56,218 bases of DNA from an uncultured Paracoccaceae bacterium (GTDB lineage: Bacteria; Pseudomonadota; Alphaproteobacteria; Rhodobacterales; Rhodobacteraceae). Of the stretch, positions 27,686 through 36,506 are shown one piece after another. Positions within the stretch are counted from its first letter, which is position 1; each line of letters opens with the position of its first letter. The position numbers and the translations under genes are program-made. Under the pieces are notes generated by a model, which had not been told where the DNA came from, made no database searches, and saw only the letters and a list, made by a program, of their open reading frames with translations. The stretch lies in the NCBI GenBank assembly GCA_937916485.1, contig CALFSV010000232.1, positions 1 through 56,218 on the forward strand. Direction: 5' to 3'.

Positions 27686-28225
27686 ATGAGCGATCCTAGC
27701 AAGAAAGTGCAGCGTCACGAGGACGGAAGCCGGGTCAAATCGACCTCCTACGCCCTTGAGATCTGTTTCCTGGCCTTTGTTTTTGTTGTCGTCCTGGCGG
27801 CATTCATCGAGGCGTTCAACTACAAGATCGTCTCGTCGCGCACGCCGTTCGTGATCATGACGCCCTTACTGATCCTTGTGGTCTGGCATGGGGTAAGGCT
27901 GATGAACCCGGACGCCTGGCGCGAGGTCAAGTTTCACGCGGGGTCCGCCATTTCAGGGCGCTATCCGCTGTTCAACAAACTCGTGGGCCTGTCGCTGGCC
28001 TTCGTTGCGCTTGGGATGATCATCTACGCCTTTGGTCACTACATCGGCATCTTTGTCTTCATGCTTTTCCTGATGAAGGTCATGGGCAAGGAAAAGCTGT
28101 TGCTTGCGCTGATCGTCTCTGTCGTGGCGACAGGCGTTATTTTTGTGTTGTTCGAAAAGGGCTTCAACATCGAACTCTACCGTGGGTTGCTGTTCCGGTA
28201 CATGGCCGGATACCGGGTATTTTAA
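27686..28225 (+). CDS. TTT-family small membrane subunit (TctB), system 1
   Basis: This 179-residue protein has four hydrophobic helices and the typical terminal FNIELYRGLLF motif. It begins 4 bases after tctA. Standard TctB length is 140-180. It completes the first importer. Confidence 0.88.
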   Translation: MSDPSKKVQRHEDGSRVKSTSYALEICFLAFVFVVVLAAFIEAFNYKIVSSRTPFVIMTPLLILVVWHGVRLMNPDAWREVKFHAGSAISGRYPLFNKLVGLSLAFVALGMIIYAFGHYIGIFVFMLFLMKVMGKEKLLLALIVSVVATGVIFVLFEKGFNIELYRGLLFRYMAGYRVF

Positions 28226-28243
28226 TGCCGAAAGGACCGCATC

Positions 28244-29455
28244 ATGCATGACGAAATGGACGGCAAGGTTCACTGGCACGAACCGGTGGCCGAAAAGCGG
28301 GCAGGGCACGGCACCTTTGGACAGCCAATGTCGGACTACGACCGCTTCATGGCCGAGGATGACGTCCCTGTGTTTCGGGGCGTCGGTCTGCGCAGCGTCA
28401 AGGACCTGCCCTTGGCCGACTGGCCGCGTGTCGGTGGGCGCGGACACTATATCCAGCTGCACGGAACCGAAGGGAAATGGGGCTGCTATGTCGTCGAGAT
28501 CCCGGCCGCCGGGGCGCTGATCCCGGAAAAGCACGTCTATGAAGAGATTTTCCTGGTCGTCGAAGGACGCGGCACGACCGAGGTTTGGTTGGAGGAAGGC
28601 GGCCCCCGCCATGTGTTCGAATGGCAGGCGGGCTCGCTCTTCTCGATCCCGGTCAATGCGATGCACCGGCTGGTCAATGCCACCAACAAGCCTGCCTTGC
28701 TGATCGCGGGCACGACGGCACCGAACCTGATGAACCTGGTGGGCAACACCGATTTCTTCTTCAACACGCCCTATGTCTTTGCCGACCGCTATTCAGACGC
28801 CGCCGACTTCTATCGCCCGTCCGAGGATGTGGAACCTGATCCGATCCGGGGTCTGGCGATGCGCCGCACCAATCTTGTGCCGGATGTGGTGCATTGTGAA
28901 CTGCCGCTCGATAACCGGCGCTCGCCGGGCTACCGGCGGGTAGAGCCATTCATGACGGGTAACAAATTTTACCTCTGGCTGGGTCAGCACGAAACGGGCC
29001 GCTATTCAAAGGCGCATGCCCATACCTCTGCTGCCGTGCTGATCTGTGTAAAAGGGGCGGGGTACACCTACACTTGGCCCGAAGAATGCGGGGTCAATCC
29101 TTGGCGCGACGGGTTCGCCGACCGGGTGGAAAAGGTTGAATACGGCCCCTTTGGGATGGTCAGTGCCGCACCTGGCGGGGCGCGCTGGTATCACCAGCAT
29201 TTCAACACCTCATCCGAGCCCTTCCGGCTGTCAGCCTGGTTCGGCCCACATCACCCCAGCCTCGTGACCGGCCTGCCACCCGGAGAAAAACAGACGGACT
29301 ACACCGCCATGGACGTGACCGAAGGCGGCACAGCAATCCCCTACTGGATGGAAGACCCCTTCTTGCGGCAAGAATTCGAGGCCGAGATTGCCCGCAACGG
29401 CGCGACCTCGCGGATGGAACCCAGCCGCTACGACCGCCCCAAGGACGCCGAGTGA
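28244..29455 (+). CDS. Two-domain cupin, putative dioxygenase
   Basis: The 403-residue protein has two cupin barrels. The N-terminal barrel has KHVYEEIFLVVEGRG near 96-110 and lacks a full HxH motif. The C-terminal barrel has HAH at 258-260 and YHQHFN at 316-321, giving a three-His site like gentisate and related ring-cleaving dioxygenases. Its closest relative in the window is the cupin at 52021. Its stop overlaps the start of the EutA-like gene, so the two are translationally coupled. It may open an aromatic ring; the true reaction is unknown. Confidence 0.7.
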   Translation: MHDEMDGKVHWHEPVAEKRAGHGTFGQPMSDYDRFMAEDDVPVFRGVGLRSVKDLPLADWPRVGGRGHYIQLHGTEGKWGCYVVEIPAAGALIPEKHVYEEIFLVVEGRGTTEVWLEEGGPRHVFEWQAGSLFSIPVNAMHRLVNATNKPALLIAGTTAPNLMNLVGNTDFFFNTPYVFADRYSDAADFYRPSEDVEPDPIRGLAMRRTNLVPDVVHCELPLDNRRSPGYRRVEPFMTGNKFYLWLGQHETGRYSKAHAHTSAAVLICVKGAGYTYTWPEECGVNPWRDGFADRVEKVEYGPFGMVSAAPGGARWYHQHFNTSSEPFRLSAWFGPHHPSLVTGLPPGEKQTDYTAMDVTEGGTAIPYWMEDPFLRQEFEAEIARNGATSRMEPSRYDRPKDAE

Positions 29456-30948
29456 TGTCCCATACCGTCAGCATAGAAGACAGCCCCGTCGGTGGCCGCA
29501 TCTTCTTTTCCGGTGCGAGCCGGTCGCTGATGGAAGAGGACGAGATCCAGCTGACCAGTGTGGGCATCGATATCGGGTCCTCGACCGCGCATATGATGTT
29601 GTCGCGCATCACGCTGGAGCGTCTTGATACCCGCTATATCGTGGCCGACCGCGAGGTGCTGTTTGCCTCGGATGTCATGCTGACCCCTTATCTGCCCGGC
29701 GGCGACATTGATGCAGAGTCTTTGGGGGTGTTCTTTGCCAATGCCTTCGCCGCCTCGGGTGTGGCGCGCGACGAAGTGGATACCGGTGCGCTGATCCTGA
29801 CGGGCGTGGCAGTGCGCCGCCGCAACGCGCGGGCGATTGCCAACCTCTTTGCCGATGAGGCTGGCCGATTTGTCTCGGTCAGTGCTGGCGATCAGCTTGA
29901 GGCGCTGATGGCGGCCCATGGATCAGGGGCGGTCGCGGCCTCGGGTCGGGGACACACCGTCCTGAACATCGACATTGGTGGCGGCACGACCAAATTGGCC
30001 GTCTGCCGGGGCGGACAGATCATCGCCACCACGGCTGTCGAGGCCGGGGCCCGCCTTGTCGTTACCGATGACGATGACCGCGTCGTGCGCCTAGAAGATT
30101 TCGGCGTCCTGACGGGACAGGAGATAGGCCACCCGATTGCGCTGGGCGATGTGTTGCCGCGCAAAGTTCGGGCGCGACTGGGCCTGATCATGGCGGCTCG
30201 GATCGCGCGGGCTGTTCGGGGGCAAGAAAGTGACGACTGGTTGCGCCTGCCGTCACTGCCCCGCGATCTGAGCTTTGACGGGGTGATCTTTTCGGGCGGC
30301 GTATCCGATTACATCTATGGAACGACCCACGACCGGTTTGGCGATCTGGGACCCGAACTTGCCAATGCCCTGCGCGATATGGCGGGCGGTATGGCACTGC
30401 CGATCCTGCCACAGGTTGGCGGCATCCGGGCTACGGTTATCGGGGCGTCGCAACATACCATACAGGTTAGCGGCAGCACCGTTTTTATCGACCCGGCAGA
30501 GGCTTTGCCGCTGCGCAACGTTGCCTCGATCCGGCCTGACCTTGCCCTTGCGGGTGACACGATAGACCCGGTCGCCATCGCCAAGGCCTTGCGCACCGCC
30601 CTGATCTCCCGCGACCTGGCAGAGGGCGGCAGCCCCGTCGCGCTTGCGCTGGACTGGTCGGGGTCTGCCACCTTCCATCGGCTTGACGGGCTATGCCGGG
30701 GGCTTGTCGCGGGTCTTGCCGATGTTCTGGCACAGGGCCATCCGATGGTGCTGGTCGCCAACGGCGATATCGGCGGTTTGCTGGGCCTTCACCTGCGCGA
30801 GAATGACCTGCTCGACAACGGGATCGTCGCCATCGACGGGATCGAACTGTCGGAGTTCGACTTCATCGATATCGGCGAGGTGATCCGCGCGACGGGGGCC
30901 GTGCCTGTCGTCATCAAGTCGCTGCTGTTTCCGGGAGATGCCAGATGA
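29455..30948 (+). CDS. EutA-like ASKHA ATPase (lyase-reactivating-factor family), copy 1
   Basis: The product has 497 residues from ATG 29455; GTG at 29452 is an alternative. ASKHA nucleotide-binding motifs are clear: VGIDIGSSTAH at 36-46, NIDIGGGTTKLAV at 171-183 and VIFSGGVSDY at 277-286. The length and the C-terminal VVIKSLLFPGDAR are typical of EutA. EutA swaps damaged cobalamin out of ethanolamine ammonia-lyase using ATP, but no eutB or eutC is present. It sits between a cupin gene and a TTT transporter with overlaps on both sides, so it probably maintains an enzyme of this operon. Confidence 0.85.
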   Translation: MSHTVSIEDSPVGGRIFFSGASRSLMEEDEIQLTSVGIDIGSSTAHMMLSRITLERLDTRYIVADREVLFASDVMLTPYLPGGDIDAESLGVFFANAFAASGVARDEVDTGALILTGVAVRRRNARAIANLFADEAGRFVSVSAGDQLEALMAAHGSGAVAASGRGHTVLNIDIGGGTTKLAVCRGGQIIATTAVEAGARLVVTDDDDRVVRLEDFGVLTGQEIGHPIALGDVLPRKVRARLGLIMAARIARAVRGQESDDWLRLPSLPRDLSFDGVIFSGGVSDYIYGTTHDRFGDLGPELANALRDMAGGMALPILPQVGGIRATVIGASQHTIQVSGSTVFIDPAEALPLRNVASIRPDLALAGDTIDPVAIAKALRTALISRDLAEGGSPVALALDWSGSATFHRLDGLCRGLVAGLADVLAQGHPMVLVANGDIGGLLGLHLRENDLLDNGIVAIDGIELSEFDFIDIGEVIRATGAVPVVIKSLLFPGDAR

Positions 30949-31463
30949 TCGACGAACCGCAAGACGATGCGCCACGCTCCGTCACGTCCATCTGGCCGGC
31001 TGTGATCATCATCGTCTTTGCGGTGGCGGTGTTTTGGGGGGCGCAATCCTACAGCCCCAATGCTCGCAGATTTCCCACCATGGTGGCGGGCCTCCTGTTC
31101 GTGCTGGGCTTCATTGACCTTTGGAGCCGGACCGACCTGCCGGGCCGCAATGCCATCGCCGCCTTCTGGGGGACCGGATTTGGCCGGCGCGAGATGCCTC
31201 ATGTTCCCGGCTTGCGGGCCGAGCTTTCGATCCTGGGCTGGGTCTTGGGGGCGTTTGCCGGCATGGCGGTCTTTGGCATCCTGATCGCGCTGCCCCTGTT
31301 TTGCCTCGCATTCGTCTGGCGCTGGGCCCGGCAGCCACTCTACGTGGCGCTGGCTGTCGCGCTGATGCTGTTCGTCTTTGAGTATGCGATTTTCGAATGG
31401 CTCCTGGATTACGACCTGTACCGGGGCCTGCTGTTTGGAAAAGGTGGCCTGTCGCGCTGGTAG
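30945..31463 (+). CDS. TTT-family small membrane subunit (TctB), system 2
   Basis: The 172-residue protein has four hydrophobic helices and ends with DYDLYRGLLFGKGG, close to the TctB signature of system 1. Its ATG overlaps the EutA-like stop (ATGA). The gene order here is tctB-tctC-tctA, different from system 1 (tctC-tctA-tctB), so the two systems are not a recent block duplication. Confidence 0.82.
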   Translation: MIDEPQDDAPRSVTSIWPAVIIIVFAVAVFWGAQSYSPNARRFPTMVAGLLFVLGFIDLWSRTDLPGRNAIAAFWGTGFGRREMPHVPGLRAELSILGWVLGAFAGMAVFGILIALPLFCLAFVWRWARQPLYVALAVALMLFVFEYAIFEWLLDYDLYRGLLFGKGGLSRW

Positions 31464-31494
31464 GCGACCAAGATTTCACTAGGGAGGAGACACT

Positions 31495-32442
31495 ATGCGT
31501 AAGTATCTGCAACCGGGCGCGATCGCGCTCGCGGCTTTGGCGGCGACGCCCGCACTGGCCGAATTTCCGATGGATGGCGATGTAACCTTCGTCATTCCCT
31601 ACAACCCCGGCGGCGGTTTCGACACCATCGTGCGGACATTTGCCCCCGCCCTTGAAGAGGCTCTGGGTGCAACGGTCGTCCCCGAGAACATCCCGGGTGC
31701 CTCTGGCACGCGCGGCGGGCAAGAGGTCTACCGGTCTGACCCCGATGGCTACACCATCGGCATCTTCAACATCCCGGGCCTGACCGTGTCCGAGGCAACG
31801 GACCGCGACATCGGCTTTCCCTTGTCCGACATTACCTGGATCGCCAACCTGGCAGAAGAGCAGTACGGCATCGCCGTGCGCGTCGACTCTCCGATCCAGA
31901 GCGTCGCGGACCTGTGCAACATGGGCGCGCCCGTCAAGCTGTCCGACACAGGCGTCGATTCCACGTCCAGCATCACTGCCGTGATCATGTTCGACATTCT
32001 GGACTGCCCGATCGTCAACGTGACCGGCTATGGCGGATCAAACGACACCATGATCGCGGTGATGCGCGAAGAGGTGGATGCCACGCTCAAGCCCGTCGGC
32101 TCGCTTGCGAAATATGTCGAGTCTGGGGATCTGCGGATGATCTTCACCCTGACCGAGGACACGGTTCTGGATGGCGTGCAGAACGCCACTGAGATCGGCC
32201 ACCCCGAGCTTGCCAACTTTACCATCAACCGCGTTGTGGGTGGCCCTCCCGGTATGGACCCGGCCGTTGTCGCCATGCTGTCGGACGCCCTTCGCGTCGC
32301 CAGCGAAAGCGCACCGGTTCAGGAATGGGCCGCAGGCTCTGGCACGGCACTGACCTTTATGGCGGCTGATGAGACGACCGCGATGATGTCGGCCCTGTCC
32401 GAATTCTATGTCCAGTACAAGGACCTGCTGGCACCACAATAA
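31495..32442 (+). CDS. TTT-family solute-binding protein (TctC), system 2
   Basis: The 315-residue protein has a Sec-type signal (MRKYLQPGAIALAALAATPALA, cut near residue 22) after a GGGAGGAGAC ribosome-binding site. FVIPYNPGGGFDTIVRTF, NIPGASGTRGGQEVY and PPGMDPAVVAM are TctC signatures. A Cys pair (DLCN and ILDC) could form a disulfide. The substrate probably differs from that of system 1. Confidence 0.87.
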   Translation: MRKYLQPGAIALAALAATPALAEFPMDGDVTFVIPYNPGGGFDTIVRTFAPALEEALGATVVPENIPGASGTRGGQEVYRSDPDGYTIGIFNIPGLTVSEATDRDIGFPLSDITWIANLAEEQYGIAVRVDSPIQSVADLCNMGAPVKLSDTGVDSTSSITAVIMFDILDCPIVNVTGYGGSNDTMIAVMREEVDATLKPVGSLAKYVESGDLRMIFTLTEDTVLDGVQNATEIGHPELANFTINRVVGGPPGMDPAVVAMLSDALRVASESAPVQEWAAGSGTALTFMAADETTAMMSALSEFYVQYKDLLAPQ

Positions 32443-32450
32443 ACAAACGG

Positions 32451-32476
32451 GGGCGCGCTGCGATCGTGGCGCGCCC
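32451..32476 (+). terminator. GC hairpin after tctC, system 2
   Basis: GGGCGCGC and GCGCGCCC form a perfect 8-base stem with a 10-base loop and no U-run. It is the third case in the window of such a hairpin directly after a solute-binding-protein gene. Confidence 0.55.
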
Positions 32477-32498
32477 AACCCGACAGGAGACGTGACCT

Positions 32499-34025
32499 AT
32501 GGGTCTGGATGCCTTGTTGTCCGCAGTGGTCGAGCTTGTCGGCGGCGGAAGCTTTCTTTACCTGCTGGCAGGCGTTCTGCTTGGCCTGTGCTTCGGGGTG
32601 ATCCCGGGGCTTGGCGGGACAACGGCGCTCGCGCTTTTGATCCCGGTGACCTACGGTATGTCGTCGCTGGATGCGATGTATCTGGCCGGCGGGGTCATGG
32701 GGGCCACGTCTTTCGGCGGCTCAATCACTGCAATCCTGCTCAATACGCCCGGCACGGCGCCCAATGCGGCGACGACCTTTGACGGCTATCCGCTGGCCAA
32801 ACAGGGCAAGGCGGGGATGGCAATCGGGGCCTCTGCCGCCGCCTCTGCGCTTGGTGGTCTGATCGGGCTGTTCACACTGCTGCTATTTATTCCGGTCGCC
32901 AAAGAGGTCGTCCTGAAATTCGGCCCGGCAGAGTTCTTTTTGCTGACCGTGCTGGGGCTGGCCGCCATCGCCGTTTCGGTCCGGGGCAAGCTTTTGCGCG
33001 GGCTGATCGCAGGCGGGCTGGGCCTGATCTTTGCCTTTGTCGGGTCGGACGCGATCACTGGCGATATCCGGTTTACCGGGGGCATCGACTATCTTTGGGA
33101 CGGCATCCCGCTCGTCCCCACGCTGACCGGCATGTTTGCCATCGCCCAGATGATCGAACTGGCGCTCAAAGGCGGGTCGGTTGCTGGCGATGAGGCCCCG
33201 GACGCCAAGGCACCGGACGCCAAAACAATGAAGATTTCGGGGGTCGGAACCGGGGTGCTGTCCGTGTTCAAGAACTGGCCGACCCTGCTGCGTGGATCGC
33301 TGATCGGGACGATCATCGGGGCGATCCCCGGCCTGGGAGGCACGGTTGCGGCCTTTCTTGCCTACAGCTCTACCGTGCAGACGGACAAGGATCCCGACAG
33401 CTTTGGCAAGGGCAACATCAAGGGCGTCATTGCGCCCGAGGCCGCCAATAACGCCAAGGACGGCGGGTCGCTGATCCCCACCGTGGCCTTCGGCATTCCA
33501 GGCAGCGCGGAAACAGCACTTTTCCTTGCGATCCTTGTGTTGCACGGCATGAACCCGGGGCCGGCAATCCTGCTTTACAACGAACGCGAGGTCTACGGCC
33601 TGATCGTCGCGCTGACCGCCTCGGCCGTTGGGGCATCCCTGATCGGCCTGCTGATCGCCCGTTGGCTGGTCCTGATCACCCGGATCGATGTGGGGATTGT
33701 CGTGCCCGTCGTGGTCGCGATATCGCTCACCGGGGTCTACGTGCTGGAAGGTCGGATGGCCGATGTGCTTTTGACGGTCGGGATGGGGATCCTTGGCTAT
33801 CTGATGATCCGCTTTGATTACCCGAGGCTGACCCTGATCATCGCCCTGGTTTTGGGCGAAACGGCAGAGCGGTCGTTCCATCAGGTCATGCTGATCTCGG
33901 ACGGGCAGGCGCTTGCCTTCATGCTGAACCGGCCTGTATCTGTCATCCTGATCGTGGCCACGGTCATCACGTTCCTTCTGCCGTCACTGCGACGGTTCCG
34001 TCAGAAAAGGGCACTTGTGAAATGA
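32499..34025 (+). CDS. TTT-family large membrane subunit (TctA), system 2
   Basis: The 508-residue multi-helix protein has VIPGLGGTTALALL near 33, NTPGTAPNAAT near 85, AIPGLGGTVAAFLAY near 275 and GVIAPEAANNAKDGG near 308, as expected for TctA. It starts after GGAGACGTGACCT and overlaps the methyltransferase gene by ATGA. Confidence 0.9.
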   Translation: MGLDALLSAVVELVGGGSFLYLLAGVLLGLCFGVIPGLGGTTALALLIPVTYGMSSLDAMYLAGGVMGATSFGGSITAILLNTPGTAPNAATTFDGYPLAKQGKAGMAIGASAAASALGGLIGLFTLLLFIPVAKEVVLKFGPAEFFLLTVLGLAAIAVSVRGKLLRGLIAGGLGLIFAFVGSDAITGDIRFTGGIDYLWDGIPLVPTLTGMFAIAQMIELALKGGSVAGDEAPDAKAPDAKTMKISGVGTGVLSVFKNWPTLLRGSLIGTIIGAIPGLGGTVAAFLAYSSTVQTDKDPDSFGKGNIKGVIAPEAANNAKDGGSLIPTVAFGIPGSAETALFLAILVLHGMNPGPAILLYNEREVYGLIVALTASAVGASLIGLLIARWLVLITRIDVGIVVPVVVAISLTGVYVLEGRMADVLLTVGMGILGYLMIRFDYPRLTLIIALVLGETAERSFHQVMLISDGQALAFMLNRPVSVILIVATVITFLLPSLRRFRQKRALVK

Positions 34026-34627
34026 GCGAGAAAGAACGCTGGGAATCCCGTTTTGCCGCCGAGCATTACGTGTTCGGCACCGCGCCCAATGCGTTTCTGG
34101 CGCGTCAGGCTGGTTTGCTTCGCCCCGGCCTTACGGCCTTGTCGATTGCGGATGGTGAAGGGCGCAACGGCGTCTGGCTGGCTGAGCAGGGGTTAAAGGT
34201 CACCAGTCAGGATTTCTCGCCCCGCGCCCAGGTCAAGGCGCAGGCGCTGGCCAAAGAGCGGGGTGTTGAGTTGACCCTGGTTCTGGCCGACATCCTCGCA
34301 TTTGAGTGGCCCGAGGCAGAGTATGACGTGATCGTAGGGATCTTCTTTCAGTTCCTCTCACCACCAGACCGGGCCGAGGTTTTTGCCGCTATTCAAAAGG
34401 CGGTCAAGCCGGGTGGCCTGATCCTGATCGAGGGCTATGGGGTGCGCCAGTTGGAGTACGGCACGGGCGGCCCGAAGATTGCCGAAAACCTCTATTCGCC
34501 AGAACTCCTGCAAGAGGCGTTCAGCGATTGCGCCAGCGTCGATGTCACCGCCTATGACGCCGAGATCGACGAAGGGCCCGGCCATTCCGGCATGTCGTCC
34601 CTTGTCGATCTGGTGGCGCGGCGCTGA
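34022..34627 (+). CDS. SAM-dependent methyltransferase (TehB-like class I)
   Basis: The 201-residue protein has motif I ALSIADGEGRNGVWLAEQG (about 39-57), an acidic residue in SQDFSP, and a later AVKPGGLILIEGYG. This group includes tellurite/thiol methyltransferases and small-molecule detoxifiers. It is the last gene of the plus-strand operon (ATGA overlap with tctA) and converges on the Rieske ferredoxin gene. Substrate unknown. Confidence 0.82.
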   Translation: MSEKERWESRFAAEHYVFGTAPNAFLARQAGLLRPGLTALSIADGEGRNGVWLAEQGLKVTSQDFSPRAQVKAQALAKERGVELTLVLADILAFEWPEAEYDVIVGIFFQFLSPPDRAEVFAAIQKAVKPGGLILIEGYGVRQLEYGTGGPKIAENLYSPELLQEAFSDCASVDVTAYDAEIDEGPGHSGMSSLVDLVARR

Positions 34628-34633
34628 GCCGGA

Positions 34634-34942
34634 TCAGTCGGTTTCGATCACGACCATCGTGTCATGCGGAATGACCTTGTAGGTCTTTAGCGCGACGATA
34701 CAGGGCGGCGCGACGACGGCGCCGTCGCGGATGTCGAACTGGCCGTTGTGAAAGTCACATTCAATAATGTGCCCGTCCAGATAACCCTCTGACAAAGAGC
34801 CGGGGCCGTGGGTGCAGGCATCGTCGGTGACGTAAAACGCACCTTCGGCGTGATAGACCGCCAACTCGAGATCGTCGATCTCGACCTTGAGGATGGTGCC
34901 GTCTTCCACATCGTCCCGGGCACAAAGTTCAATCTGTTTCAT
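34634..34942 (-). CDS. Rieske-type ferredoxin of an aromatic oxygenase
   Basis: The 102-residue protein has C43-T-H45 and C62-D-F-H65, the Rieske [2Fe-2S] ligands, in the spacing of biphenyl/naphthalene dioxygenase ferredoxins. It is transcribed alone, away from operator site B. It could feed the Rieske oxygenase at 53205 (whose type often uses a reductase directly) or another oxygenase outside the window. Confidence 0.87.
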   Translation of the reverse strand: MKQIELCARDDVEDGTILKVEIDDLELAVYHAEGAFYVTDDACTHGPGSLSEGYLDGHIIECDFHNGQFDIRDGAVVAPPCIVALKTYKVIPHDTMVVIETD

Positions 34943-34990
34943 GTTCTGGCCTTATCGTTTCCTGCTAACCCGACTTTCCCTCGCAATAGT

Positions 34991-35015
34991 GGAACGATGT
35001 TCCGCATGCAAGAAC
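34991..35015. promoter_or_regulatory. Three-half-site operator, site B
   Basis: Read on the minus strand, the site is GTTCT-TGCATGC-GGAAC, then ATC, then GTTCC. It agrees with the shared operator at nearly all arm positions. It lies upstream of the Rieske ferredoxin gene. Confidence 0.65.
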
Positions 35016-35146
35016 TGCATTGAGATAGCCATGATCCTCTGCGGGCAAAAATCTCGATCAGTTTCGCCGCTGCTCTCTGCGTGAACCTCAATTTATGCTG
35101 AAAATACAATGCCTCAAGGCCGGACCTGTGCCTTGATTGGGTTTTT

Positions 35147-35171
35147 GTTCCGCATAGAAGAAAGTTGTTCT
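35147..35171. promoter_or_regulatory. Three-half-site operator, site C
   Basis: The site reads GTTCC-GCATAGA-AGAAA, then GTT, then GTTCT. The middle arm is degenerate, but the first and third arms and all spacings fit. It lies 46 bases upstream of the small cupin gene pair. Confidence 0.45.
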
Positions 35172-35216
35172 TGAAAAGCGGATGGCGTATTAGTCGGGTA
35201 AAGGACAGGAGGTGTC

Positions 35217-35840
35217 ATGATGGATAAATCTGTATCCGATGAGGATGCGTCAGGGGCCACCCCCAAGGACGATGCAGCCATGCCTGCCGGCTATTATCAT
35301 AGCCAGAAGGACCGGATTTTCGTGCGCGCCATTCAGGGCGAATACAACCTGGACTGGGAGCTGAAGCGCCTTCGCGCCATGCCCCGGGTCCGCAAGGCGT
35401 CCGAGATCAAGTTTGTTGACGGTCCACAGGCCTACAGCCGCCACTATGTCGAACCGAAAGACGGCATCAGTCAGCTGTTTCACCTGCACCTTGAGGAATA
35501 CGGCCCTGGCGGCAAAAGCCAGAAGCACGGGCATGTCAACGAAGCGGCCTTCTACATTCTGGATGGCGAAGGTTACGAGGTGCATGACGGCATCCGCTAC
35601 GACTGGCAGGCCGGTGACGTGGCCATTGTGCATAACAATTGTGTCCATCAGCATTTCAACGCCTCTGACACCAAACCGGCGCGGGCGCTTGTCCTCAAGA
35701 CCAAGCCGATGTTCGTTTTCATGAACATGCTGTTCCAGAAAACGGTCGAGCCGCGCGATACGACCCCGGCTCCGGGAGGCGAGAATTTCGTGGTGCGCGA
35801 AGAGGAAGAAGACCTCAATCATCCAGAGGGGGGGTACTGA
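35217..35840 (+). CDS. Small single-domain cupin A
   Basis: The 207-residue protein has a cupin core with HGH at 104-106, Glu109, ILDGEGYEV, and HQHFN at 144-148, giving a complete 3-His/1-Glu metal site. AGGAGG precedes two tandem ATG codons (35217 and 35220). It is paired with cupin B only 2 bases downstream, so the two may form a hetero-oligomer or act in sequence. Its N-terminal region is predicted soluble; no signal peptide. The reaction is unknown; oxygenase or isomerase activity is possible. Confidence 0.72.
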   Translation: MMDKSVSDEDASGATPKDDAAMPAGYYHSQKDRIFVRAIQGEYNLDWELKRLRAMPRVRKASEIKFVDGPQAYSRHYVEPKDGISQLFHLHLEEYGPGGKSQKHGHVNEAAFYILDGEGYEVHDGIRYDWQAGDVAIVHNNCVHQHFNASDTKPARALVLKTKPMFVFMNMLFQKTVEPRDTTPAPGGENFVVREEEEDLNHPEGGY

Positions 35841-35842
35841 TC

Positions 35843-36445
35843 ATGGCTTGGGATGAAACCAACGTCTGGATCGACGGCACCGAAAATCAGGACCTCTACC
35901 AGCAGCTCTTGACCGATGCCGAGACAGCGCCCGATCGCAATGCCGCCCGCAAAAAGATCGTGCGACCGAACGAAATGCCGTGGGAATTGTCGCGTCAGGG
36001 CATCCTCAAACACCTGATCAATGAGGGCATGAACACCCGCATGGAGACGGCCGATGCCTATATGCAGATCGTGCCGCCGGGGTCAAAGTCTGGCAAGCAC
36101 CGGCATCTGGCCGAGGAATGTCTCTATGTCCTCGAAGGGCGCGGCTATGACCTGCATCAGGATTGCGACGTCGAGATCACCGACGACTACCACTGGAAGC
36201 CGCAGGACCTGATCCAGAAGTTCGAATACGAGGCCGGTGACGTCATCTATGTGCCGCCCAACACGATCCACCAGCACTTCAACGCTGATCCGGACCGCCC
36301 CTTGCGGCTTATCTCGACGATCAACCGGATCTTCAAACAGTGCGGGCTCAACGATCTTGAGCAAATCGAAGACGCACCCGAATACACGCCGGGTGTCACA
36401 CTGACGCCCGAGATCGTGCGCGACATGCTCAAGACCAAAGGCTGA
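35843..36445 (+). CDS. Small single-domain cupin B
   Basis: The 200-residue protein has HRH at 86-88, Glu91, YVLEGRGYDL, and HQHFN at 143-147, again a full cupin metal site. It starts 2 bases after cupin A. The shared HQHFN signature links it to cupin A and to the larger cupins at 28244 and 52021, suggesting one subfamily expanded within the island. Confidence 0.72.
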   Translation: MAWDETNVWIDGTENQDLYQQLLTDAETAPDRNAARKKIVRPNEMPWELSRQGILKHLINEGMNTRMETADAYMQIVPPGSKSGKHRHLAEECLYVLEGRGYDLHQDCDVEITDDYHWKPQDLIQKFEYEAGDVIYVPPNTIHQHFNADPDRPLRLISTINRIFKQCGLNDLEQIEDAPEYTPGVTLTPEIVRDMLKTKG

Positions 36446-36447
36446 CC

Positions 36448-36468
36448 GGGGCGCCCAATGGGGCGTCC
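36448..36468 (+). terminator. Hairpin after cupin pair
   Basis: GGGGCGCCC and GGGCGTCC-type arms around AATG make a stem of about 8-9 pairs including G-U wobbles. No strong U-run follows; it may limit read-through into the transporter gene at 36507. Confidence 0.4.
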
Positions 36469-36506
36469 TTCACCCTTCATCTGTCCTCTTATAGGAAAGT
36501 TGCCCG

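Noticed and set aside
29455..30948. Ethanolamine utilisation operon
   Set aside because: No EutB, EutC, microcompartment shell or aldehyde dehydrogenase genes are present; only the EutA-like ATPase is.
34655..34675. ATGCGGAAT core word inside the Rieske ferredoxin gene
   Set aside because: It is in coding sequence, and the other two half-sites are absent at the required spacing.
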